Shown one piece after another: positions 17,980-25,334 of a stretch of DNA of 39,879 nucleotides. The first letter of the stretch is position 1; the number at the start of each line of letters is the position of its first letter. Source of the DNA: Candidatus Endomicrobium macrotermitis (GTDB taxonomy: Bacteria; Elusimicrobiota; Endomicrobiia; Endomicrobiales; Endomicrobiaceae). Location of the stretch: NCBI GenBank assembly GCA_031271405.1, contig JAISVT010000055.1:1-39879 (forward strand), given 5' to 3'. The notes beneath the pieces were generated by a model. That model worked only from the letters and a program-made list of their open reading frames with translations, was not told where the DNA came from and ran no database searches. Made by a program: the position numbers and the translations under genes.

Positions 17980-18029
17980 GGGATTATCCCTTGAATTACA
18001 GCATGAAACTTTAAGAGGAAGGTGTTAAA

Positions 18030-18368
18030 ATGGAATTAAAAGATTTTATATCACAATCAATAATTGATATTTGCCTAGGGATAAAAGTTGCTCAAAAAAC
18101 GATATACGAAGCAGTTGAGAATGTTCCAATTGCTCCTGCATATATGGGAGGAAAGAGCGTTTTAGAAAAAGGGGAACAAAAAATATCATTTGATATAATG
18201 GTAGAAACCTCAAGCTCTGAGCAAACTCAAAAACAAGGTGATGTGAAAATTTATGTTGTTGGTGGGAGTATAAATAAAGAATCTAATAAAAATAGTGTTA
18301 ATGTAAATAGAATTCAGTTTTCAGTTCCATTTTTCCCGCAAGCGTTAGAAAAATATGAAAAAAAGTAA
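18030..18368 (+). CDS. Trypco2-like small domain protein
   Basis: A 112-residue soluble protein with a good AGGAAGG ribosome-binding site. The order of elements matches the small Trypco2 (trypsin-co-occurring domain 2) family: N-terminal helix MELKDFISQSIIDICLGI, then beta strands ISFDIMVETS and VKIYVVGGSI, then the closing strand VNRIQFSVPFF. Trypco domains are known from predicted conflict and effector systems, usually next to a trypsin-like protease or other effector; none is visible here. Its own function is unknown. The gene is AT-rich, lies in the accessory stretch after fic, and has a palindromic site upstream. Family assignment is from remembered pattern and is moderate. Confidence 0.65.
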   Translation: MELKDFISQSIIDICLGIKVAQKTIYEAVENVPIAPAYMGGKSVLEKGEQKISFDIMVETSSSEQTQKQGDVKIYVVGGSINKESNKNSVNVNRIQFSVPFFPQALEKYEKK

Positions 18369-18460
18369 CTGTGCAATTTAAATCGTAATATTTTTTTATA
18401 CCCAAAAGAATATTTTCCAGAAAATAAGCATTAATATAAGTTGTAAGAGATCTATATATG

Positions 18461-18488
18461 TTGTGGTTTTAAGATATGTCCTTATAAT
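18461..18488 (+). promoter_or_regulatory. Promoter-like element facing no gene
   Basis: TTGTGG at 18461-18466, a 16-base spacer and TATAAT at 18483-18488. The predicted start (about 18495) coincides with the first CGTATCAT copy of the adjoining array. No plus-strand gene follows before 22045. Confidence 0.5.
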
Positions 18489-18494
18489 TCCTTT

Positions 18495-18556
18495 CGTATC
18501 ATTTATGTAGTATTATCGTATCATAAATGATACGCAAAAGCCAATAAAATGATACG
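18495..18556. promoter_or_regulatory. Symmetric CGTATCAT operator array without a target gene
   Basis: CGTATCAT at 18495-18502 and 18517-18524 (plus) and its inverse ATGATACG at 18527-18534 and 18549-18556. Copies on each side are 22 bases apart and the whole block is a mirror arrangement around 18525-18526. The core TGATA is shared with the TTGATAG half-sites before fic. Confidence 0.7.
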
Positions 18557-18590
18557 AAAACTTATTAACGATTGTTTTTGAAAGCCGAAT

Positions 18591-18689
18591 TGTCACCCTG
18601 CGCACTGCAACTTAATGCAGTGTAAACTCCGCCGCAGGGTCTGTAATTTATAGATTCTGCGATAGTGTGTCAGCCTCCGCAGAATGACG
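18591..18689. repeat. Nested palindromic repeats between the operator array and the flavodoxin gene
   Basis: CCCTGCG (18596-18602) pairs with CGCAGGG (18633-18639) outside a CACTGCA/TGCAGTG hairpin (18603-18622). A second hairpin ATTCTGCG/CGCAGAAT (18654-18685) ends in ATGACG. The TGTCA start and ATGAC end match the ATGACA repeat family. No gene is present. Confidence 0.6.
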
Positions 18690-18707
18690 GATGGCTCTGA
18701 ACAATCC

Positions 18708-19325
18708 TCACAGCCCGTTAATCCACTCCGCAATTTTATTATCAACGGCGCTGTTGTATTTCGGAGAAATATTGTTGAACTTTTGATAACTCGCTGTAAC
18801 CGCGTTTTTGGCATTAGCCTTAAAATCCTTCTCAAAAGTACCCTCATTGCTGCCCTGCGTTGAAAAAGGGACTACTTTTTTGCCTTTAAAGTCCGCCTGT
18901 TCCAAAAATGCCAGCACAGGGGTTGCCGCGGTGTACCACCATACGGGCGAGCCGGCAAAAATCAAGTCGTAATTTTCAAAATCCGGAAAATTTGTTTCTA
19001 TTTCGGGGTATTTTTTGGTTTTTATCTGTTTTCTTACGCCCATATACAAAGCTCTGCCAGACGGCATAGGTTCTTTTGTTTTGATTTCGTATATATCGGC
19101 ATTCGTTTTGGCTTTTATTCTTTCTGCTATGTCTTTTGTCTTTCCGCTTAAAGAATAATAAACTACAAGAACTTTCCCCAAATCTTTTTGTACGGCAATT
19201 TGCGCGCCTTCATAGCGCGACATTTCTTTTTTATTTTTAAAATGAACTCTTGTATTATGAAATCCCGCTGCCGCAAGCGCCGCGAGAACCAAAAACAAAA
19301 CCGCATAAAGAGCGTACTTTAACAT
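18708..19325 (-). CDS. Membrane-anchored flavodoxin-like protein
   Basis: A 205-residue protein with an N-terminal hydrophobic anchor (about residues 4-22) followed by a flavodoxin fold. The FMN phosphate loop is VVYYSLSGKTKDIAE (SxSGKT variant of T/SxTGxT). The flavin-ring loops are FAGSPVWWYTAATPVLAFL and PFSTQGSNEGT. These features match the Flavodoxin_4-type subfamily, whose members are predicted FMN-binding electron carriers or quinone reductases. The anchor suggests attachment to the inner membrane or export. AAGGAG stands upstream of the ATG. It starts two bases after the stop of the DUF2339 gene, so the pair forms an operon. Confidence 0.87.
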   Translation of the reverse strand: MLKYALYAVLFLVLAALAAAGFHNTRVHFKNKKEMSRYEGAQIAVQKDLGKVLVVYYSLSGKTKDIAERIKAKTNADIYEIKTKEPMPSGRALYMGVRKQIKTKKYPEIETNFPDFENYDLIFAGSPVWWYTAATPVLAFLEQADFKGKKVVPFSTQGSNEGTFEKDFKANAKNAVTASYQKFNNISPKYNSAVDNKIAEWINGL

Positions 19326-19327
19326 AA

Positions 19328-21916
19328 TTACTCCTTTTTAGAGTTTTTATTGATTTTGCCTATATACTTCTGATAAAGGAACGATACGAGTATAAGTATA
19401 GCCGCCGAACCGAAAAGAGAGCCTATCCTGTACAATTGTCCCAGGCTCCATAAATCGTGCAGGAACAGTTTCAGCGTCGCTGCCAATAAAAGCGCCAGTC
19501 CCGACAATCTTGCGGCTTTCAAATCTTTTATTATCCCGGAAACAAACAGCGCTATTGCAAAAATTCCCCAGCATAAAGTGTACGCCATATCCTGCGCGAA
19601 ACTGTTGTTGAGACTGAACGTAATGTGTGTTCCCGCGGCAAAAAACGCCGCTATTTCTATGTTGAGTAAAACGAAAAGCAATATGACCGCGAAAGAAAGA
19701 ATGGTATTTTTGTTGTTTACGTCAAAATGCTTTTCTTCGGCGGGTTTCCAAAAATGGGCGCCGATAAACATCGCCGCGATGAGTATCGCGTAAACGTAAA
19801 GATACCAGTTCAGCAGGTTTCCCGCAGACACTTCAAAGGCGGAAGTATCGGGGATTACATTTTTAAAAAACACTACGACAAAAATCCAGAAACCCCAATA
19901 TTTAAGCTGTTTATAATTTATAAATTTAAACAATCCTATTAAAACGGCGGCTTCAAGCGCCCAGGAAACGTCAAGCCATTGCGTTTTGAACTGAGCGGGG
20001 AAAATCATTGTTATAAACAACAGTAACGCTGCGGCAAAAATACCTATTCTGGCCGTTTGAGAGTCATCGTCATTATTTCCGAAACTCATAATATGAGCAA
20101 GCGAAGCCCCGAAAATAACTGCAAATACAGCAGGTATAATGCCGAAATAGCCGGCAATTTCGGGGATATTTTCTGCAGTAAGATATATAAGCAGACACTG
20201 AAAAGCCCCCGAGCAGGCTACGGTAAACCACGGCATTTGCATATCCCACAGGCGTTTTCTTGACAGGAAAACAAGCGAAAAGAAAAGCGTGAAAACTATA
20301 AAATACCACAAACAGGCATGATAAGGATTTCCCGCGGAAGAATAAGAAAGCTGCCACAGCAGCTGCAAAGCAAACAGCATTACCGAGGCTATAAAAAAGC
20401 TTATATCCTGCCTTGTTTTGTTTATAAGCATCAGTATAAACGCCAAAACGGACAGTATTGAGCCGGCAATAATAAAAATATCCGGAGACGCAGGCTTAAT
20501 TTTTATCATTGCGGCGCCGAGAAGCACAAAAATAGAAACTAAAAATGCGTCAAACGTCTGATACAAAACATTCTTGTCTCTTCTTACAAAAAGCGGCAGC
20601 ACCGCGCTTATTATGAAAAGCATAAAATAAGAACCTAACCCGAGCCACAGTGTACGCGCCTCTAAAAAGCCGTGCGTCCATATCAAAAGCAGAATATAAG
20701 AGATGCCGGAAGAGAATAAAAACCCGGTTTCAAAATACTTGCCGTTTATCATCAGCATGGCATTACACGCGCTTATTACCAGCAGCAGTTCCAGCGCCTG
20801 ATACCCCGAACTTGAAGGCGAAAGTTTATCAAGCGTCAGGTAAACGAAAATCAGTGAAAAAATATTATACAGCAAAGGCGCCAGTCTGTACGCATTGTTT
20901 TCCAGTTTAAATTTCTTGATGTTTATCAAGGCGAAAGCGGTAAACATAATGCAGAAAAATTCGTAAATCCTTGCCGTTACTTCAGGCCGGAATGTTGTAT
21001 CTGTCAGCATAACCGATATAATGGAAACGCCGGCGAAAGCAAGCCAGGATAAGAAGCTCCAGTCTTTTTTTAACGCCGTTGCCATAATGGTAAAGGTAAT
21101 AACCGCCGTAAAGGTAAAAACGGCCGTAATATCGAGGTTTGAGGCTGAAAAGAGTATAGGCGTAAGATATCCGCACACAGCCGCTAAAACCGCGATAGAT
21201 TTGGAATTTTTACGCAATGATATATCGAGCGCGCCTATCGATGCCGCTATCATTATCATAAAAGACGCGAAGTCGTTCCATATATGATAAATATTGCTTG
21301 AAGCGTATGCCGATACATAAATAAACACGACGCCTATCGCCGATAAAACGTCTCCGGTAGTTTTTAGTTTTTCGCTGCGCGTGCGCAGACCGGCTGATAT
21401 AAAAAGCAATCCTATGACGATACCCGCAAAAATTCTTGTTACGGGATTTATGCGGTCTATTGCGTATTCGGTAAAAAAAATTAATCCCAAAAACGCTGCA
21501 AAACCGCCTATCCATGCGAAAAGTTTTACTCCGGTAAACAATTCCCAGTTTATTATGGATTTGTTTTCGTCTTTGCCTGCAAACTTTTCAATAGTTTTCT
21601 CTTTGTCCGCAAACGTTTCCTGCGTTTTGATGGAAAGGTCAACGGTTTTTTCCGATTCTTTTTCAAGAACCGGCAACCTGTCTATTTTTATTTCATCGAT
21701 TTTTCTTTGTATTTCGTCCCGTACTGCCGACGAAGCGGGAATGCCTGCGGGAGCGGCCTTTTTATTGTCCGAAACCGGCAATTCGGAAGGCAGCTTAAAA
21801 GTATTCTTTCTCTGTTCATCGAGCCGGTCCAAACGCCTTTCAATATCGGACATTTTTGCGGAAACGTGCATCACATAAATAAGTAACGCGAAAACGAAAA
21901 GCCACAGAAAAAACAT
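19328..21916 (-). CDS. DUF2339 large polytopic membrane protein
   Basis: An 862-residue protein. One N-terminal membrane segment is followed by a charged, coiled-coil-prone region (SDIERRLDRLDEQRKNT, about residues 22-120), then more than twenty hydrophobic segments to the end. The sequence W(E/x)LFTGVKLFAWIGGFAAFLG at the start of the membrane part is the hallmark entry of DUF2339 proteins (the pattern E...G.k...w.Gg..l.lG..ff). Function is unknown; some members occur with envelope or redox genes. AAAAAGGAG precedes the ATG. It is first in an operon with the flavodoxin-like gene and diverges from the methionine synthase activation gene. Confidence 0.88.
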   Translation of the reverse strand: MFFLWLFVFALLIYVMHVSAKMSDIERRLDRLDEQRKNTFKLPSELPVSDNKKAAPAGIPASSAVRDEIQRKIDEIKIDRLPVLEKESEKTVDLSIKTQETFADKEKTIEKFAGKDENKSIINWELFTGVKLFAWIGGFAAFLGLIFFTEYAIDRINPVTRIFAGIVIGLLFISAGLRTRSEKLKTTGDVLSAIGVVFIYVSAYASSNIYHIWNDFASFMIMIAASIGALDISLRKNSKSIAVLAAVCGYLTPILFSASNLDITAVFTFTAVITFTIMATALKKDWSFLSWLAFAGVSIISVMLTDTTFRPEVTARIYEFFCIMFTAFALINIKKFKLENNAYRLAPLLYNIFSLIFVYLTLDKLSPSSSGYQALELLLVISACNAMLMINGKYFETGFLFSSGISYILLLIWTHGFLEARTLWLGLGSYFMLFIISAVLPLFVRRDKNVLYQTFDAFLVSIFVLLGAAMIKIKPASPDIFIIAGSILSVLAFILMLINKTRQDISFFIASVMLFALQLLWQLSYSSAGNPYHACLWYFIVFTLFFSLVFLSRKRLWDMQMPWFTVACSGAFQCLLIYLTAENIPEIAGYFGIIPAVFAVIFGASLAHIMSFGNNDDDSQTARIGIFAAALLLFITMIFPAQFKTQWLDVSWALEAAVLIGLFKFINYKQLKYWGFWIFVVVFFKNVIPDTSAFEVSAGNLLNWYLYVYAILIAAMFIGAHFWKPAEEKHFDVNNKNTILSFAVILLFVLLNIEIAAFFAAGTHITFSLNNSFAQDMAYTLCWGIFAIALFVSGIIKDLKAARLSGLALLLAATLKLFLHDLWSLGQLYRIGSLFGSAAILILVSFLYQKYIGKINKNSKKE

Positions 21917-22027
21917 AAAAACTCCTTTTTATACGGTTTTTGCAAGTTCACCGATGGAAATATGCTATCAAAAAACTTGTTTTTAAACAAACGGTTTCCG
22001 CCGCGGGTTAATTTAATATGTGTTATA

Positions 22028-22036
22028 TGGTACAAT
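22028..22036 (+). promoter_or_regulatory. Extended -10 (TGGTACAAT) of the MetH activation gene, leaderless
   Basis: TGG-TACAAT ends at 22036 and the ATG is at 22045, eight bases later, with no Shine-Dalgarno between. The nearest -35 (TTAATT at 22008-22013) is weak. Confidence 0.5.
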
Positions 22037-22044
22037 TTACCGGT

Positions 22045-22656
22045 ATGATAAACGTTTCGGCCGTACAAATACCATATGATAAACTTTTGGCAAGGCTGGG
22101 TTTTCTTAAAGCCAAAACGCAAATGGACGAAAAAACCGAAAGGCTGATAAAAGAAAACTTAAATCTTGTACAAAAACTTATCAAGCCCAAAGCGGTAATT
22201 GCCTTTGACAATATAACCGTAAACGGCGGCATTGCCGCCTTTGAAAACGGGTTTGAAATCAAAAGCGCGGATATGGCAAAACTTTTGGACGGATGTTTTA
22301 AAGCGTACGGCATTGCCGTAACAATAGGCGATGCCGCGGAAAAGAGAAGAGACGATTATATCTCGAAAAAAGAAACTTTCAATGCTTTGATTTTTGACGC
22401 CGCGGGATCGGTTGCGGCCGAAGAAACTATAGCTTCGGCATATAAACAAATAGAAGATTTCGAAAAAACAAATGAAAATTCGCTGACCAAAAGATTTTCT
22501 CCCGGATACGGCGACTGGGCTCTTGAAGCGCAAGGCGGCTTGTTAAACTGGCTTGGAGCCGCGCAAATCGGCATTGCTCTTACCGAATCTTTCCTTATGA
22601 AACCCGAAAAGTCCGTGTCGGCAGTAATAGGCGTTAAAACGGCAAATAACAAATAA
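22045..22656 (+). CDS. Stand-alone methionine synthase activation protein
   Basis: A 203-residue protein matching the MetH activation domain (Met_synt_B12). The diagnostic segment is KRFSPGYGDWALEAQ, then LNWLGAAQIGIALTES and MKPEKSVSAVIGV near the C-terminus. This domain binds S-adenosylmethionine and supports reductive remethylation of oxidised cob(II)alamin. Here it is a separate gene 95 bases before metH, and MetH lacks the domain, as known for Thermotoga. The ATG at 22045 is chosen over 22018 because the extended -10 lies inside the longer reading. The N-terminal 120 residues contain the glycine- and charge-rich segments typical of this split form. Confidence 0.9.
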   Translation: MINVSAVQIPYDKLLARLGFLKAKTQMDEKTERLIKENLNLVQKLIKPKAVIAFDNITVNGGIAAFENGFEIKSADMAKLLDGCFKAYGIAVTIGDAAEKRRDDYISKKETFNALIFDAAGSVAAEETIASAYKQIEDFEKTNENSLTKRFSPGYGDWALEAQGGLLNWLGAAQIGIALTESFLMKPEKSVSAVIGVKTANNK

Positions 22657-22659
22657 AAA

Positions 22660-22700
22660 AGATGCAGTGATGCGCAGAGGCAGAGATGCGAAGCAGCGCC
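22660..22700. repeat. GATGC-rich intergenic repeat before metH
   Basis: GATGC occurs at least three times (GATGCAGTGATGCG, then GAGATGCGAAGCAG). A similar GATGCGGGGATGCAGGGCAG run is found at about 14666-14686, suggesting another short dispersed repeat. Confidence 0.4.
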
Positions 22701-22735
22701 TTTGCCCTGTCTCCAAGCATCGGCCGTTAATTGTA

Positions 22736-22744
22736 TGGTATAAT
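22736..22744 (+). promoter_or_regulatory. Extended -10 (TGGTATAAT) of metH, leaderless
   Basis: TGG-TATAAT ends at 22744; the ATG is at 22752 after seven bases, with no Shine-Dalgarno. No clear -35 is visible. Confidence 0.6.
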
Positions 22745-22751
22745 ACAAACT

Positions 22752-25163
22752 ATGAAAAAAGAACGATTTTTAGAATTATTGAAAAGCCGCGTTTTAATAA
22801 TGGACGGCGCCACGGGCACCGAGCTTCAGAGGAAAAAGTATCTTGACGGCGTTGAAATTCCGGAAGAGCTTAACATAAAATTTCCGGAAAGAATTTCCGA
22901 CATATACTCTTCTTACGCAAACGCGGGTTCGGACATAATCCTTGCCAATACTTTCGGAGCAAACCCTATACGCTTAAAACATCACGGGCTTTTGGACAAA
23001 GCGGACGAAATCATAAAAAACGGCATTGACCTTGTAAGAAAAGCCGGCGGCAGAGATATTATTGCCGCAGGAGACATTTCTTCAATCGGCGAATATATAA
23101 CCCCTTTGGGCGCTTTGTCTTTTGACCAAGCTTATGAAGCGTTTGCGTTTCAGGCAAAGCTGCTGCAAGAACACAATGCCGACATAATAGTTATAGAAAC
23201 GATGACAGAGATAAAAGAGCTTAAAGCCGCCGTTCTTGCCGCAAAAGACAATTTTGGCGGAGCAATAATCGCGCAGATGACGTTTTCAAAAGACGGCGTA
23301 ACCGTTACCGGAAACGATTTGAAAAGTTTTATAGCTATGGCGGAAAGTCTGGGCATCGACGCTTTGGGTCTCAATTGTTCGATAGGTTCGCGGGACTTGG
23401 CCGGACTTGCGAAAACGCTGTGCGAAAGCACAAATTTGCCCGTATCGTTTAAACCGAATGCGGGCGTGCCGGTTTTGGTCAACCGCGAAACCGTTTTTAA
23501 GGAAACAAAAGAAGAATTTATCGAATCTTCTTTAAAAGCTTACTCTTACGGCGTAAATATGTTCGGCGGGTGCTGCGGGACAAATCCCGAATTTATAAAA
23601 GCGCTTGCCGGCGAATTGAAAAATAAGCCGCCGGTAAAAAGAAATAAAGTTGAAAAATTCTATCTTTCGACCCGCGCGAAAGCCGTAAACATAAACGGGT
23701 TGCCCAAGCCCGTAATAATAGGCGAAAGAATAAACCCCACAAACAGAAAAAAACTTCAGGAAGAGCTGCTTAAAGAAAATTTTTCTATGGTAAAAGACGA
23801 AGCGCGGTCGCAGTCCGAATCGGGCGCGCGCCTTTTGGACGTAAATATGGGCGTCCCGGGAGCCGACGAAATAAAACTTCTTTCGGAAGCCGTAAACCAG
23901 ATACAGGAAGTTGTTGCCGTTCCTTTATGCATAGACTCGAGCGATCCGAAAGCTTTGGAAGAAGCGGTAAAAAATTGCGCGGGCAGGCCTTTGATAAATT
24001 CCGTAAACGGAGAGGAAGCGAAACTTCTTTCGGTATTGCCGCTTGTAAAAAGGTACGGCGCCGCGGTCATCGCGCTTACTACCGATGACAGCGGAATACC
24101 CAAAACCGCCGAAGGCAGACTGGATATTGCAAAAAAGATACTGGAATGCGCGGACAAATACGGCGTGCCGCGTAAAAATATAGTTTTCGATTACCTTGTG
24201 CTTTCCGCAAGCTCGTCTCCCGAGCAGGCGGGTGAAACGCTGAAAGCCGTAAAAAAGTCCAAAGAACTTTGGCCGGAATGTAAAATTGCCCTTGGCGTAT
24301 CGAACATTTCTTTCGGCCTGCCTTCAAGGCAGACTATAAATTCGACATTTTTAAAAATGGCGGTTGAAGCGGGTATAGATTTTGCAATAGTCAACCCGCA
24401 TGAAAACTGGGGGATCTTCGACCCCTTTGCAAAAGACCTGCTTGAAAATAAAGACAAGGGCGCGGTCAAATATATGGAAGCGTTTGCTTCTTATAAAAAA
24501 CAGGCGATGCCCGCCGAACAGGAAAATCTTCCCGTTGAAAAGCAGCTTTACTTCGCGGTTTTGCGCGGAAACAAAGAATCGGTGCCGGATATAGTAAATA
24601 AAATCGTTTCGGATAATACGGAAGCGTTTAAAACCGTAAACGGCGCGGTTTTGGAAGCGCTGAATCTGGTAGGCGAGAAGTTTGCGTCAAAAGAATATTT
24701 TTTACCGCAGATAATAATGTCGGCGGAAGCCGCGCAGGCGGCGTTTGCCGTTGTTAAAAAAATGATTAAAAAGCAGCAGCCGGATACGGCTTACGGGAAA
24801 GTCATTATGGCTACCGTTAAAGGAGATATGCACGATATAGGCAAAAATATAGTAAGCGCGGTTTTGGAAAGCTACGGCTTTGAAGTAATAGATATGGGCA
24901 TTAACGTAGATTCGCAAAATATCATAGAAAAAGCCAAAGAAATCAAACCTTTGGCAATAGGGCTTTCTGCATTGATGACTACGACAATGCCGGAAATGGA
25001 AAAAGTCATAAACTTGATGAAATCGGAAAATATCGGCACTCCGGTGATAATCGGCGGCGCCGCAGTAACGCAGAAATACGCGCAGGAAATCGGGGCGCAC
25101 GCTTACGCGAAAGACGCTATGGACACTGCCAAGTACGTAAAGTCTTTGACAAAAGCAGAGTGA
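22752..25163 (+). CDS. metH: Cobalamin-dependent methionine synthase, three-module form
   Basis: Transfers the methyl group of methyltetrahydrofolate to homocysteine through cobalamin. The 803-residue chain has a homocysteine domain (about 1-290) with zinc ligands Cys209 (GLNCSIG) and Cys274-Cys275 (GGCCGTN), a pterin-binding domain (about 310-570, VIIGERINPTNRKK, LLDVNMGVPGADE), a cobalamin cap (about 600-680) and a B12 Rossmann domain with DMHDIG (Asp692, His694, Gly697), where His694 is the axial ligand. The usual C-terminal activation domain of MetH is absent and is supplied by the gene just upstream. The ATG at 22752 is preferred to an in-frame TTG at 22731 because the -10 box lies between them. 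The last codons and stop are shared with an AGAGTGAAAAGTGAAGA repeat. Confidence 0.97.
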   Translation: MKKERFLELLKSRVLIMDGATGTELQRKKYLDGVEIPEELNIKFPERISDIYSSYANAGSDIILANTFGANPIRLKHHGLLDKADEIIKNGIDLVRKAGGRDIIAAGDISSIGEYITPLGALSFDQAYEAFAFQAKLLQEHNADIIVIETMTEIKELKAAVLAAKDNFGGAIIAQMTFSKDGVTVTGNDLKSFIAMAESLGIDALGLNCSIGSRDLAGLAKTLCESTNLPVSFKPNAGVPVLVNRETVFKETKEEFIESSLKAYSYGVNMFGGCCGTNPEFIKALAGELKNKPPVKRNKVEKFYLSTRAKAVNINGLPKPVIIGERINPTNRKKLQEELLKENFSMVKDEARSQSESGARLLDVNMGVPGADEIKLLSEAVNQIQEVVAVPLCIDSSDPKALEEAVKNCAGRPLINSVNGEEAKLLSVLPLVKRYGAAVIALTTDDSGIPKTAEGRLDIAKKILECADKYGVPRKNIVFDYLVLSASSSPEQAGETLKAVKKSKELWPECKIALGVSNISFGLPSRQTINSTFLKMAVEAGIDFAIVNPHENWGIFDPFAKDLLENKDKGAVKYMEAFASYKKQAMPAEQENLPVEKQLYFAVLRGNKESVPDIVNKIVSDNTEAFKTVNGAVLEALNLVGEKFASKEYFLPQIIMSAEAAQAAFAVVKKMIKKQQPDTAYGKVIMATVKGDMHDIGKNIVSAVLESYGFEVIDMGINVDSQNIIEKAKEIKPLAIGLSALMTTTMPEMEKVINLMKSENIGTPVIIGGAAVTQKYAQEIGAHAYAKDAMDTAKYVKSLTKAE

Positions 25164-25300
25164 AAAGTGAAGATAACGGCAAAGCCGTTAATTCCTCGCC
25201 CCTTACGGGAGAGGATGCCCGCAGGTGAGGGGTTTGCCGTTAACCGGGAATAATAACCCCGGAATGCTTTATCAATACTTTGTCTTTTCCGGCAATGACA
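25157..25300. repeat. Composite repeat block between metH and the MFS gene
   Basis: AGAGTGAAAAGTGAAGA (25157-25173) overlaps the metH stop and is identical to 36106-36122. Then AACGGCAAA (25175-25183) pairs with TTTGCCGTT (25233-25241) around a CCTCGCCCC...GTGAGGGG core. The block ends with a CCGG-bounded segment and ATGACA at about 25300. Confidence 0.65.
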
Positions 25301-25334
25301 AATAATATACAACACAAAAGTTAATCAAGCCAAA

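Noticed and set aside
15846-18700. Integrated element bounded by att sites at tRNA-Ser
   Set aside because: Base composition hints at transfer, but the tRNA 3' end is not duplicated downstream and no integrase or transposase is found.
18593-18847. 84-codon minus-strand frame
   Set aside because: It is laid over palindromic repeats and the flavodoxin 3' end, with no ribosome-binding site.
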